A DNA stretch of 64,000 bases from C-114 sp963745405 (GCA_963745405.1 CAVUWY010000002.1:1240001-1304000), one strand, 5' to 3'. Counted from the stretch's first letter, positions 47,888 to 57,333 are shown. Numbers and translations: made by a program. Notes: generated from the letters alone by a model not told the origin.

Positions 47888-49678
47888 CTACCCGGTCTCC
47901 GTCGGGGATGGCGGGTCGGGCTTCACAGGATTCGCGCCGGGGGGTTCCACCGCGTCGGCCACATCGTGGTCGCCGGTCGCTCGGGCGTACGCGTCGGCGG
48001 CATCGCCGATCGTGTCGAAGATGCGCGCCGCACCGATCTTCTCGGTCAGGCCATAGCGGTCAAGCTGTGTGCGGACCTTGGGATCGACGTCGAGGAGACC
48101 GAAGATGATGTCCCGGGCGGCGAGCTCCTCCTGGACGCTCCGCAGCGAATCCGCGCCCGAGTAGTCGATGTCGCCGATGGCCGAGGCGGCCACGGCGAAC
48201 CACTTGATCGGCGGGTCGGCGTTTTCGACGATGTCCATGATCTCGGCCGTGAAGCGGGTCGCGTTGGCGTAGTAGAGGCTGGCCCCGAAGCGGTAGACGA
48301 CGAGTCCGGGCGCGAGCTGGGTCCCGTCGGACGGAGGAGACGAGTGGATATGTCCGTCCGGGGTCAGGCGGAGGAGCGTGTCGTGCGGCCGGTAGCTGTG
48401 ATAGAGGTGGACGACGATCGAGAGGAGGATGGCGAGGACGATCCCCTGCTCCACCCCGACGACGACCACCGTGGCGGCCGTCAGGAGGGCGACGCCGAAC
48501 TCGCCGGGCCGGACGGCAGCGATGTCTCGCATGCCCTTGACGTCGATGAGGCGGACGCCGATGAGGAAGACGACCGAGGCGAGGACGGCGTTCGGCATGT
48601 AGGCGAGCGGCCCGGTCAGGAACAGGAGCACGACGAGGACGATGCCGCCGGTCGTCAGCTGGGCGATCTGGCTGCGCCCGCCGGCACTGTCCACCATCGA
48701 GGTCTTCGTCGGGCTGCCATTGACGACGAATGTTCCCGACAGGCCGGCCGCGGCATTGGCCAGGCCGAGGCCCACGAGGTCGACGTTCTCGTCGAAGCGA
48801 TCGCCGTACTTCATCGCGTAGGCACGTGACGTGGCCGCGCTCTGGGCGAGGATGACGACGAACATGGCGACCACCGTCGGCAGGAGCGCCTGGATGTTCG
48901 CCACCGTTATCACGTCCTGCGGAAGGCCGAACGTGGGGAGGCCGCCCTGGACCGTCCCGAGCGTCGTGACGCCCCGCGCGGCGAGGTCGAAGAAGTAGCT
49001 GACTGCGATCGCACCGACGACCGCGATGAGGGCGCCCGGGATCTTCTTGTTGACCCGCTCGAGGCCGACGATAACGACGAGTACGGAGATGGACACGGCA
49101 AGCGTGGCCGTCTGGGTCGACGTCGGGATCGCCTTGAGGGTGTTGACGAACTTCTCGACAGTCCCGCCGCTACCGGCGTCGACCCCGAACATGCCAGCCA
49201 CCTGGCCCATCGCCACCTGGATGCCGACGCCGGTCAGGAATCCGATGAGCACGCTCCGTGAGAGGAAGTTGGCGATGAAGCCGAGGTTCAGCAGCCGGGC
49301 GCCGATGAGGAGCACGGCGCACAGGAGGGCCGAGAGCCCGGCCAGGGCGACATATCCCGGGGAGCCGGCCACGGCTCCGGTCGCGACGATGCCGGTGGCC
49401 ATGATCGCCGCCGTCGCCGAGTCCGCCCCGACGACGAGGTGACGCGACGAGCCGAACAGGGCGAACACTGCGACCGGCAGGAGGATCGTGTAGAGGCCGG
49501 TCACGACCGGCATGCCGGCGATCTTCGTGTAGCCCATCACCTCGGGGATGGCGAGCGCGGCAAGGGTCGCGCCGGCGATGAGGTCGGTCGGTATCCGGGC
49601 CCGGTCGATGGGCCTGATCCCGTCGAAGATCGGCAGGACGCGGCTCGACCGCTTGGTGGTGCTCGGTGTAACAGCCAC
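47888..49678 (-). CDS. SulP-family anion transporter with STAS domain
   Basis: About 596 residues from GTG 49678 (ATG 49696 is an alternative). SulP core: IPTDLIAGATLAALAIPEVMGYTKIAGMPVVTGLYTILLPV, LVVGADSATAAIM, NGSPTKTSMVDSAGGRSQIA. About 11-14 membrane helices, then a cytoplasmic STAS domain (about 465-570). Likely imports sulfate, bicarbonate or another anion. The frame is open upstream to 50968, but that part is antisense shadow of the H1-like gene. DUF2252 follows by 7 bases. Confidence 0.9.
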   Translation of the reverse strand: MAVTPSTTKRSSRVLPIFDGIRPIDRARIPTDLIAGATLAALAIPEVMGYTKIAGMPVVTGLYTILLPVAVFALFGSSRHLVVGADSATAAIMATGIVATGAVAGSPGYVALAGLSALLCAVLLIGARLLNLGFIANFLSRSVLIGFLTGVGIQVAMGQVAGMFGVDAGSGGTVEKFVNTLKAIPTSTQTATLAVSISVLVVIVGLERVNKKIPGALIAVVGAIAVSYFFDLAARGVTTLGTVQGGLPTFGLPQDVITVANIQALLPTVVAMFVVILAQSAATSRAYAMKYGDRFDENVDLVGLGLANAAAGLSGTFVVNGSPTKTSMVDSAGGRSQIAQLTTGGIVLVVLLFLTGPLAYMPNAVLASVVFLIGVRLIDVKGMRDIAAVRPGEFGVALLTAATVVVVGVEQGIVLAILLSIVVHLYHSYRPHDTLLRLTPDGHIHSSPPSDGTQLAPGLVVYRFGASLYYANATRFTAEIMDIVENADPPIKWFAVAASAIGDIDYSGADSLRSVQEELAARDIIFGLLDVDPKVRTQLDRYGLTEKIGAARIFDTIGDAADAYARATGDHDVADAVEPPGANPVKPDPPSPTETG

Positions 49679-49866
49679 GTCGCGGGTCCCCCACATCGAC
49701 TCGGTCGTCGGCGTCCCCAGCAGACCCCACGTCCGACTCGTGGGGCTGGTGCCGATCCCGAGCCTCGAACCATACCGCACCGCATCGGGGTGGCGTGTCG
49801 AACACCGGCGGCTCGGTCGGTCGCCGGCGGATGACCGTGGGGCCGCTCCGCACCGACCGCGGCGGC

Positions 49867-49872
49867 TACAAT
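49867..49872 (+). promoter_or_regulatory. Candidate -10 element of the H1-like gene
   Basis: TACAAT lies 59 bases before the ATG at 49932; no strong -35 is seen. Five of six bases match the consensus. The transcript would have a leader of about 50 bases including a GGAGG ribosome binding site. Confidence 0.4.
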
Positions 49873-49931
49873 CTGCTCCCCGTCGCCCCGGATCCCACCA
49901 CCCCGGCTCGCGGCCGCATGGAGGTTTCACC

Positions 49932-50984
49932 ATGGCCCCACGGAAGTCCACCAAGGCGGCGGCGAGCTCGGCCAAGTCCACGCCAGCCGCCAAGGCGAAG
50001 GCCGCGCCCGCGGCCAAGGCGGCCTCTGCGTCGAAGCCGGCTTCGGCGGCGAAGTCGGTCGCCAAGCCCGCCTCGGCGAAGTCGGCCGCGAAGTCAGTCG
50101 CCAAGCCCGCGGCGAAGTCGTCGACCAAGTCGTCCCAGCGGGTCCGGGTCGGCAAGCGGGAGATGGACGATGCCGCCGAGACCCTCGCGGTCAGTGGGGT
50201 CGTCGACGTGGAGCACGGCAGCGCAGAGGTCGCGGCCGGCCTGGCAGGCGTGGCGGCCGCCCGTGACGTCGCCGATGCGGGGATCGCCGAGATCGCGACC
50301 GGTGCCGAAGACGTCGCCGTCGGGGTCGGCAAGGTGGCCGTCGCCGAACGGGGCATGGAACTGGCGGATCTCGCGGCCGCCGGCGGCGTCGACGAGATCG
50401 GTCGTGCCGAGGGGACGCTGGAGGTCGCCGAGGATATCGCCGGCCTGACCGAACTCGTCCGCTCGATGGGCGGCGCCCAGCTCGACCGCGGACTCGCGAC
50501 CGCCCGCATCTCCGGCGAGCTCTCGGCCGTCAGCGGGCTCATGGGCAGGCTCGGGATGCCGCTCCTGTCCGCGTTCCTCGACGATCGCAGCGTCCAGCTG
50601 CAGATCCTGTCCATCGAGATGCTCGTCGGGTCGCAGGGCGCCCGGGTCGTGGCCGGCGCCCTCGAGGAGACCGCCGAGGAGGTCGAGCTGGTGGCCGAGG
50701 GCCAGGCGGCGAGCGGGATCGCCCGGCTGGCGGTGGGCGAGGCACTCGCGGCGCGAAGCGACGCGCTCGCGGCCGAGGGCCTCCTCCAGGCGTCGGCCGG
50801 CGCCGACGAGATGGTCGTGGGGGCGGCCACGGTGGGGGCCGCCCGCGGGGTCGCCGCCGAATCCGCACTCGAGGTCGCGGCCGGCGCCGCCGACGCCGCC
50901 AGCGGCGAGACGGAGCTCGAGGTCGCCGAGGCGCTCGTCAAGCGGGCCGATCGGCCGAAGCGCGGCAAGTCCTCGAAGGGCTGA
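49932..50984 (+). CDS. Histone H1-like Lys/Ala/Ser tail plus long helical body, unknown function
   Basis: 350 residues. Residues 1-70 are a Lys/Ala/Ser/Pro tail of repeated (S/A)AKSVAKPA-type units, as in bacterial H1-like and HU-tail proteins. Residues 75-335 are Ala/Val/Glu/Gly-rich with heptad-like periodicity and no Cys, predicted long amphipathic helices. They end in a basic KRADRPKRGKSSKG. GGAGG precedes ATG 49932 by seven bases. It lies between two SulP genes. The tail suggests DNA or polyphosphate binding; the body could pack as an apolipoprotein- or phasin-like bundle. Confidence 0.78.
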   Translation: MAPRKSTKAAASSAKSTPAAKAKAAPAAKAASASKPASAAKSVAKPASAKSAAKSVAKPAAKSSTKSSQRVRVGKREMDDAAETLAVSGVVDVEHGSAEVAAGLAGVAAARDVADAGIAEIATGAEDVAVGVGKVAVAERGMELADLAAAGGVDEIGRAEGTLEVAEDIAGLTELVRSMGGAQLDRGLATARISGELSAVSGLMGRLGMPLLSAFLDDRSVQLQILSIEMLVGSQGARVVAGALEETAEEVELVAEGQAASGIARLAVGEALAARSDALAAEGLLQASAGADEMVVGAATVGAARGVAAESALEVAAGAADAASGETELEVAEALVKRADRPKRGKSSKG

Positions 50985-51027
50985 GCCGGGCCGCCGGATC
51001 GGTCCGCCCGGTCAGCCGCCGGCCGTC

Positions 51028-52794
51028 GTGGCGTCTCCCGGACCCTCGGTCGAAGGCGGATCCGGCTCCGCCCGGTTCGACGCGCGGAAAGCCGCGCTGA
51101 CGATCCCTGGGGTCGCCGCCGCGACGGCCTACCGTCGCGAGTGGCTGCCGAAGGACGTCATCGCTGGGCTCGTCCTCGCCAGCCTCCTCGTTCCGCAGGG
51201 GATGGCCTACGCCGAGCTGGCGGGCCTGCCCCCGATCACCGGCCTCTACACGTCGATCCTCTGCCTCGTCGGCTACGGCATCTTCGGGCCCTCGCGGATA
51301 CTCGTGCTCGGCCCGGATTCGTCGCTCGGACCGATGATCGCGGCCACGATCCTGCCGCTCGTCGCGGCCGACGGCGATCCGACGCTTGCCGTGGCCTACG
51401 GATCGGCGCTCGCCCTCCTCGTCGGCGCCATCATCCTCGTCGGAGCCAAGGCCGGGCTCGGGTTCATCGCCGACCTCCTCTCGAAGCCGACCCAGATCGG
51501 CTACATGAACGGCCTCGCCCTGACGATCCTCGTCGGCCAGCTGCCGAAGCTCTTCGGCTTCTCGACCGACGCCGACGGATTGTTCGCCGAGGCGGGTGCG
51601 TTCGTGCAGGCGTTGCGCGACGGCGAGGCGGTGAGCGCCGCGGTCGCGATCGGGCTCGTCAGCCTCGTCCTCCTGCTCGTGTTCCAACGCCGGCTCCCGG
51701 CCCTGCCGGGCGTCCTCTTCGTCGTCATCATCGCGATGGTCGCGGCGGTGGCGTTCGACCTCGCCGGCCGCGGCGTGTCGCTCGTCGGCGTCCTGCCGAG
51801 CGGCCTGCCGCCGCTGACGGTCCCGCACATCGTCCCGCGGGACATCGTGGCCCTGGTCGGCGGTGCGCTGGGCATCGCCGTCGTGTCGCTGGCCGATACG
51901 ATCTCGACCTCATCGGCGTTCGCGTCACGGACGCACCAGGAGGTCCGGCCGACCCAGGAGATGGTCGGCATCGGGGCGGCCAACGTGGCGGCGGGCTTCT
52001 TCCAGGGCTTCCCGGTCAGCACGAGTGGCTCGCGGACGGCGGTGGCCGAGCGCGCCGGCGCGAAGACCCAGCTCACCGGCATCGTCGGCGCCGGGGTGAT
52101 CGCGGCGATGCTCGTGTTCGTGCCGGGCCTCTTCCAGTACCTGCCCCAGCCGACCCTTGCCGCGGTCGTGATCGTCGCCTCCCTCTCGCTCGCCGACGTG
52201 GCCGGGACCCGCCGGCTATGGAGCCAGCGACGGGCCGAGTTCTGGCTGTCGATGGCGGGCTTCGCCGGGGTCGCGATCTTCGGCGTCCTGGCGGGCATCG
52301 CCATCGCCGTGGGCCTGTCGATCCTCGGTGTCTTCCGCCGGGCCTGGGAGCCGTACCGGACGACACTCGGCAAGGTCGATGGGATGCGTGGCTACCACGA
52401 CCTCCACATGTACCCGGACGCCACGACCCCGCCCGGCCTCGTGATCTACCGCTTCGACGGCCCGCTGATCTTTGCCAACTCCCGGACCTTCCGCGACGAG
52501 ATCCGCCGGCTCGCCCGGACCGACCCGCCCCCGCGGTGGATCGTCATCTCCGCAGAGCCGATGACGGATGTGGACACGACCGCCGCCGACATGCTCGAGG
52601 AGCTCGACGACGAGCTCGAGACGGCCGGGATCGAGCTCGTCTTCGCCGAGATGAAGGACGCGGTCCGGGCGAAGATCAAGGACTACGGTCTCGACTGGCA
52701 GCGCGACCGGCGGGCTTTCTATCCGACCGTGGGCTCCGCGGTCCACGCCTACGAGCTCCTCGACTCGGTGGATCCGCCCAGCGCGATCAGCTGA
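51028..52794 (+). CDS. Second SulP-family anion transporter with STAS domain
   Basis: 588 residues. WLPKDVIAGLVLASLLVPQGMAYAELAGLPPITGLYTSIL, LVLGPDSSLGPMIAATILPL, GFPVSTSGSRTAVAERAGAKTQL: SulP core. C-terminal STAS domain (about 455-575; DGPLIFANSRTFRDEI, MTDVDTTAADMLEELDDEL). The GTG start is weakly supported. It is clearly paralogous to the 47888-49678 gene but diverged, so it probably serves a different anion or affinity. It follows the H1-like gene by 43 bases on the same strand. Confidence 0.9.
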   Translation: MASPGPSVEGGSGSARFDARKAALTIPGVAAATAYRREWLPKDVIAGLVLASLLVPQGMAYAELAGLPPITGLYTSILCLVGYGIFGPSRILVLGPDSSLGPMIAATILPLVAADGDPTLAVAYGSALALLVGAIILVGAKAGLGFIADLLSKPTQIGYMNGLALTILVGQLPKLFGFSTDADGLFAEAGAFVQALRDGEAVSAAVAIGLVSLVLLLVFQRRLPALPGVLFVVIIAMVAAVAFDLAGRGVSLVGVLPSGLPPLTVPHIVPRDIVALVGGALGIAVVSLADTISTSSAFASRTHQEVRPTQEMVGIGAANVAAGFFQGFPVSTSGSRTAVAERAGAKTQLTGIVGAGVIAAMLVFVPGLFQYLPQPTLAAVVIVASLSLADVAGTRRLWSQRRAEFWLSMAGFAGVAIFGVLAGIAIAVGLSILGVFRRAWEPYRTTLGKVDGMRGYHDLHMYPDATTPPGLVIYRFDGPLIFANSRTFRDEIRRLARTDPPPRWIVISAEPMTDVDTTAADMLEELDDELETAGIELVFAEMKDAVRAKIKDYGLDWQRDRRAFYPTVGSAVHAYELLDSVDPPSAIS

Positions 52795-52886
52795 GCTCGA
52801 GGCCCGTCCGTCACGCCGGCGGACCCCGCGCGTCACAGGGCGTGCCGCCTGATCGGCGGTTGCCTCGACCGAGGAGCCACGAACTG

Positions 52887-54191
52887 ATGAGACCCGCCCG
52901 TCGAGCGAGGAGCGCCCGCTGCCTCGCCCTCGTGGCGACGGTCCTGCTCATCGCGGCCTGCGACACCTCGACGCCGACGGCGACACCCTCGCCGACCGTT
53001 CCATCCCCGTCGGCCGCCGCGTCAGCGTCGGCCTCGGCTCCGACGGCATCCGCCTCGTCCGCCCCGACCTCCTCGGCCAGGCCGTCGGCGACCGCTCGCC
53101 CCTCCCCGACCCGTGCCCCGTCGATCGCTCCGTCGGCCGTCGCCTCCTGTGCGACGCGCACGCTCGCTTCCCTCACCGAGGCACAGCGGATCGGTCAGCT
53201 CTTCGTCCTCGGCCTGACCGACGACAAGCTCGATGGGGCCGAGCGCACCGCGATCTCCCAGTACCACTTCGGCTCGATGACCATGACCACGACCACGAAG
53301 GTCGGCGTCGCCGCCATCCATGCCGTCACGTCCGCCGTCCAGCGGCTGGCGACCCGGGCCGCCACCGGCGGCGTCGGCTTCTTCATCGCCGCCAACCAGG
53401 AGGGCGGCTTGATCCAGGGACTCGCCGGACCGGGCTTCGACACCATCCCGACGGCACTCGCCCAGGGTTCGATGTCCCCGGCTGCGCTCAAGACGGCCGC
53501 CACCCGCTGGGGCAAGCAGCTTGCCGCCGCCGGCGTGAACCTGAACTTCGCCCCGGTCGCCGACACGGTCCCGCCCGGTACGGACCAGCAGAACGCTCCC
53601 ATCGGGCAGCTCAAGCGCGGATACGGCCACGATCCGCAGACCGTCGCGTCCCACGTCTCGGCCTTCATCGCCGGGATGCGGGCGGCCGGCATCGACACGA
53701 CCGCCAAGCATTTCCCGGGCCTCGGCCGGGTGGTCGGCAACACCGACGACACGGCCGACGTGGTCGACAACGTGACCACGCCGAACGACCCGTACCTCGA
53801 CCCGTTCGGGGCGGCCGTCAAGGCCGGCACGCCGTTCGTGATGGTGTCGCTCGCGACCTACACCAAGATCGACCCGGACCACCTGGCCGTCTTCTCGCCG
53901 ACCATCATCCAGGGCATCCTTGGCGACGACCTCGGTTTCCACGGCGTCGTCATCTCCGACAGCCTCGGCGCCGCCGCGGTCGCCTCGATCCCGCCGGCGA
54001 CGCGGGGCACGGACTTCATCGCCGCGGGCGGCGACATGATCATCTCGAATCTCATCCCGGCGGCCGTCGGGATGGCCCAGGGCATCTCCGCCAGGGCCGC
54101 CGGCGACCCGGCCTTCCGTGCCATCGTCGACGCCGCGACGCTGCGGGTGCTGCAGGCGAAGAACGCGGCCGGCCTGTTGCCCTGCGACTGA
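52887..54191 (+). CDS. GH3-type (NagZ-like) lipoprotein
   Basis: 434 residues. Lipobox LIAAC, a long Ser/Ala/Thr/Pro linker, then a glycoside hydrolase family 3 N-domain: GQLFVLGLTDDKLDG, FFIAANQEGGLIQGL, LNFAPVADTVPP, TTAKHFPGLGRVVGNTDDTADVV, GFHGVVISDSLGAAAV. The nucleophile Asp (VISDS) is kept. The NagZ KHFPGHG His is Leu here, and the loop carrying the catalytic His is not seen, so activity on beta-N-acetylglucosaminides is doubtful. GAGGAG precedes ATG 52887. Likely surface-anchored, acting on cell-wall glycans. Confidence 0.85.
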   Translation: MRPARRARSARCLALVATVLLIAACDTSTPTATPSPTVPSPSAAASASASAPTASASSAPTSSARPSATARPSPTRAPSIAPSAVASCATRTLASLTEAQRIGQLFVLGLTDDKLDGAERTAISQYHFGSMTMTTTTKVGVAAIHAVTSAVQRLATRAATGGVGFFIAANQEGGLIQGLAGPGFDTIPTALAQGSMSPAALKTAATRWGKQLAAAGVNLNFAPVADTVPPGTDQQNAPIGQLKRGYGHDPQTVASHVSAFIAGMRAAGIDTTAKHFPGLGRVVGNTDDTADVVDNVTTPNDPYLDPFGAAVKAGTPFVMVSLATYTKIDPDHLAVFSPTIIQGILGDDLGFHGVVISDSLGAAAVASIPPATRGTDFIAAGGDMIISNLIPAAVGMAQGISARAAGDPAFRAIVDAATLRVLQAKNAAGLLPCD

Positions 54192-54240
54192 GCCGCCCAC
54201 GGGCCGGCCTGCGGGCCTCCGGGACTCGGGACCCTCGCGG

Positions 54241-55134
54241 TCAGCCGACCTCGACGCCGGCCGCCCGAGCGTCCTCGGCGAACCGCGGCAGCGCCTCGTC
54301 GTCCCGTGGTGACGACCTGACGAGGCCCATCGCCCGGGCGACACCGAGCTCCGCCAGTCCGCCGAGTCGATCGACCCTCGCCTGACCCGGGTCGGCGATC
54401 TGCTCGCCCCACAGATGCACCGACAGCGCCAGGCTGGTCGGGTCGCGGCCGATCTCCTCGCAGCGGGCCCGGATCGTCGGCAGGGCGACTGCGACCTCGT
54501 CGGGCGCGAGGCCGTCGAGGTTCAGCTCGTCGGCGAACCGGGCGGCGAACCGCCAGGTCACGTTCGGGCCGTTGCCGCCGACCATGATCGGCACTCGCGG
54601 CCGCTGGATGGGCTTCGGGATGTTCCGGGCGTCGGCGACCCGGCTGTACCTACCATCGAACGTGGCGTGTTCGTGGCGATCTCCGGCCAGCATCCGGCTG
54701 ATGACCTCGAGGTCGTCGCCGAGGCGGGCGAGTCGCTCCCTCGTCTCGGGGAATCCGTAGCCGTAGGCGTCCCACTCGTCCCGCTTCCAGCCGGCCCCGA
54801 TGCCGAGTTCCATCCTGCCGCCGCTGATGGTGTCCATCGTCGAGATCATCTTTGCCGTCAGGGCCGGGTTCCGGAATCCGGTGCAGATTACGACATGGCC
54901 GAGCCGGACTCGCCGGGTGTGGGCCGCCAGCGCTGACAGCATCGTGAAGGACTCGAAGGTGATCTCGTCTGTCGGTCGGGGGACGGTGTGGAAATGGTCG
55001 AAGACCCAGATCGACTCGAAGCCGAGGTCGTCGGCCTGACGGGCGAGCACGACGCTGCGCGCCCAGGCCTCGGCCGGATCCCAGCCGTCGTAGTCGCCGG
55101 TCCAGCCCTGGGGGACGATCACGCCGAGTCTCAT
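54241..55134 (-). CDS. LLM-class (luciferase-like) F420-type oxidoreductase
   Basis: 297 residues, TIM-barrel. GFESIWVFDHFHTVP, RVRLGHVVICTGFRNPALTAKMISTMDTISGGRMELGIGAGWKRDEW, then IPIMVGGNGPNVTWRFAARFADELN-type pattern of F420-dependent LLM proteins. Substrate unknown. GGAGG precedes ATG 55134. It stands alone between two plus-strand genes. Confidence 0.9.
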   Translation of the reverse strand: MRLGVIVPQGWTGDYDGWDPAEAWARSVVLARQADDLGFESIWVFDHFHTVPRPTDEITFESFTMLSALAAHTRRVRLGHVVICTGFRNPALTAKMISTMDTISGGRMELGIGAGWKRDEWDAYGYGFPETRERLARLGDDLEVISRMLAGDRHEHATFDGRYSRVADARNIPKPIQRPRVPIMVGGNGPNVTWRFAARFADELNLDGLAPDEVAVALPTIRARCEEIGRDPTSLALSVHLWGEQIADPGQARVDRLGGLAELGVARAMGLVRSSPRDDEALPRFAEDARAAGVEVG

Positions 55135-55308
55135 CCGGTCCTCCGATCGATCGGGGTGGCTGCGGGCTGACCGCGGTCGTGCCGCGCGGCGACGCTTGTC
55201 CTCATTCTCGCTCCGCCGGGCCCTGGCGACCGAGACCAGGGGCGCGACGGCGTCCTCGACGGTCGGGCGTACGCTGTGCGAACGTCGTCACAGCGGGGAG
55301 GAACGACC

Positions 55309-55860
55309 ATGGTCGATCACGAGGGCGAACCGATGGGCCCGGCCGGCATGGCCGACGCCGATATGGCCGCCGCCCAGCAGGAGCTCGATACGGGCAAGAT
55401 CCACGGCGACATCTCGGCCGCCCTCGCCCAGGAGGCGACCACGCTCCGCGAGCTCGGCTGGGACGAGGCCTATGGCCAGGTCGCCGACGCCGCGGCCCAC
55501 GAGTCCAGCGTGAAGTCGCAGCACGAGGCGGTCGCCGCGAGCTACACCGATGCCGCTCACGAGTGGCGGGAGGCGGATCGCGAGCTCCAGGAGTCGGCCC
55601 GCCTGACCGGCGAGGCGCACGTCGCCCACGACCGCGAGCGGACGGCGAACGAGGCGCTCGGGCATCCCGACGGGCTGTCGGACGGGCAGAAGACCACGCT
55701 CGAGCTTCAGGCGGCACGGGAACAGGCGTCGGAGCCGGTCCTCGAGCACCGCGCCTCGGAAGTCGCCGCCGACGCCGACCACCACGCTACCCGCGCCGAG
55801 AACACCGAGCACTTCGCCCGAGAGTACAAGGACATCGCCAAGAAGCAGGGCAGCTACTGA
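55309..55860 (+). CDS. Acidic helical protein, unknown function
   Basis: 183 residues. Almost entirely charged helix (ADADMAAAQQELDTGKIHGDISAALAQEATTLRELG ... REYKDIAKKQGSY), many His and Glu, no Cys, no membrane segment. Resembles stress-type hydrophilic or CsbD-like proteins in composition only. GGGGAGG precedes ATG 55309. It is convergent with another small acidic protein across a hairpin pair. Confidence 0.65.
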   Translation: MVDHEGEPMGPAGMADADMAAAQQELDTGKIHGDISAALAQEATTLRELGWDEAYGQVADAAAHESSVKSQHEAVAASYTDAAHEWREADRELQESARLTGEAHVAHDRERTANEALGHPDGLSDGQKTTLELQAAREQASEPVLEHRASEVAADADHHATRAENTEHFAREYKDIAKKQGSY

Positions 55861-55869
55861 CCGACGGTC

Positions 55870-55930
55870 GCCCGGCACCGCGCCGGGCATTGGATCGGCG
55901 GGACGTCCCTCCGCGAGGGCGCGTCCCGCC
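55870..55930. terminator. Bidirectional terminator-like hairpin pair
   Basis: Two stems lie between convergent genes. GCCCGGC...GCCGGGC is at 55870-55888. GGCGGGACG...CGTCCCGCC is at 55897-55930, with an inner GTCCCT/AGGGC stem. There are no T-runs, but both are strong and lie exactly at the convergent junction. Confidence 0.6.
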
Positions 55931-55951
55931 GTAGGCAGCGGTGGCGATGCC

Positions 55952-56299
55952 TCAGGGCATCTCTTCGTGGGCGACCTCGGTCACCGGCCCGATCTGCTCG
56001 GGCTCCATCGGGATATCGAAGGCCGGCGGCGGCTCGGCGTCGACATGCCCGGTCACGCCGTCGATGAAATCACCGCCCGCCTTCCAGGCCGCCTCGCCGG
56101 TCGAGTGGACGAACTTGCCCACCGCCTTGGCGTGATCGCCCTTGTCCCAGTCGTCGGCAGCGGATCGCGCCAGCTCCGGATCCACGTCGGCTGCCGCGTC
56201 GCCCCAGGCGGTGCTGGCGCCGGTCGCGTCGTCGAAGTCCTTGCCGACCTTCCAGCCTGCCTTGAAGGCCTCTTCGCCCTTCTCGACTTCCTCGGCCAT
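55952..56299 (-). CDS. Small acidic Trp/Ala protein, unknown function
   Basis: 115 residues. Acidic, with GEEAFKAGWKVGKDFDDATGASTAWGDAAADVDPEL and EAAWKAGGDFIDGVTG repeats of an Ala-Trp-Lys-Ala-Gly motif. No signal peptide. GAGGGG precedes ATG 56299. It may be partnered with the convergent acidic protein. No family is recognised. Confidence 0.58.
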   Translation of the reverse strand: MAEEVEKGEEAFKAGWKVGKDFDDATGASTAWGDAAADVDPELARSAADDWDKGDHAKAVGKFVHSTGEAAWKAGGDFIDGVTGHVDAEPPPAFDIPMEPEQIGPVTEVAHEEMP

Positions 56300-56418
56300 C
56301 TCGATCCCCTCGCTTCCTGCCGGTCGTTTGGCCGGCCTCTCTACAGGGCGGGTCCCGGGCGATCCCGGTCACCGATCATAGATTCCGGACCGCCGGCCGC
56401 CGTCTCGGCGGCGGTGGC

Positions 56419-57195
56419 TCAGGGCGTGACGACTCTCAGGAGGCCGAACGCGGCGCCGAGCGGGTCGCTGACGATGGCGAAGCGGCCGCCGGGAAAGTCG
56501 CCAGGCGGGAGTATCTCGTGGGCACCGCCATCGATCGCTCGCCTGTAGGCGGCATCGACGTCGTCGACTGCGAAGTAGGCCATCCAGTAGCTCGGCACCT
56601 CGGCCGGCACCATCGGGCTCATCTCCATCCCGCCGGCGACGCGCCCACCGTCGAGGGTGAACGTCGTGTACGGCCCCGCCTCGCTCATCGGCTGCGTGTC
56701 GTGGCTCCAGCCGAAGACCGTGTCGTAGAACGGGATCGCCTTGTCGATGCCGCGGGCGCTGAGCTCCGCCCAGCCGAAGGAGTTCGGCTCGTAGGCCCGG
56801 AACTGGGGCATGCCGGTCGGCTGCCAGGCCGAGATGAATGCCCCCGCCGGGTCCTGGTAGACCGCCATCCGGCCCTGGTCCCCGACGTCGAAGGCCGGCG
56901 CGATGACCGTGCCGCCGGCCGCCTGGACCTTGGTCGAAAGCGCGTCTGCATCGTCGGTCCCGATGTAGACCATCCATGCGGTCGGCGCGCCGGGCGTCTG
57001 CTGGGGACCGATGCCGGCGACGTCGCTGCCGCCGGACTTGGCGAGTGCGTACCCGCCGTATTGCGGATCCGGGTTGACCTGGACGTCCCAGCCGAAGAGC
57101 TTCGAGTAGAAGGCACGCGAGGCGGCCGGATCGGAGCTCGACAGATCGACCCAGGCCGGCTTGTTGGCGAGGATGGTGGCGGTGGTCGGCGACAT
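56419..57195 (-). CDS. Two-domain VOC (glyoxalase-like) protein
   Basis: 258 residues with two VOC beta-alpha-beta modules: WVDLSSSDPAASRAFYSKLFGWDVQ, then GWAELSARGIDKAIPFYDTVFGWSHD, each followed by the GG-rich and DPxGAxF-type strands (DPAGAFISAWQP; DPLGAAFGLLRV). The family includes glyoxalases, dioxygenases and antibiotic-binding proteins; the His/Glu metal set is incomplete, so a binding role is possible. AGGAG precedes ATG 57195. Confidence 0.86.
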   Translation of the reverse strand: MSPTTATILANKPAWVDLSSSDPAASRAFYSKLFGWDVQVNPDPQYGGYALAKSGGSDVAGIGPQQTPGAPTAWMVYIGTDDADALSTKVQAAGGTVIAPAFDVGDQGRMAVYQDPAGAFISAWQPTGMPQFRAYEPNSFGWAELSARGIDKAIPFYDTVFGWSHDTQPMSEAGPYTTFTLDGGRVAGGMEMSPMVPAEVPSYWMAYFAVDDVDAAYRRAIDGGAHEILPPGDFPGGRFAIVSDPLGAAFGLLRVVTP

Positions 57196-57333
57196 GGCGT
57201 TCTCCTCTTACGGAGACCGCCGGTCCCCCCGATGGTCGGGCGACGGCCTGGAAGGACGGGATTCTCCCACCATTCCATCGTCGCGGTGTGTCCGGGCGGT
57301 TTTCCGTTCCAGGCCCGGACATCCGGTCCGCGG

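Noticed and set aside
47888..50968. 1026-residue minus-strand frame fused upstream of SulP
   Set aside because: Codons above 49696 are Ala/Ser-rich antisense of the H1-like gene; SulP homology begins only near 49678.
51141..54191. 1016-residue open frame across SulP and GH3 genes
   Set aside because: Its first 580 codons are an Arg/Pro/Gly-rich off-frame shadow of SulP; only the part from 52887 is the GH3 lipoprotein.
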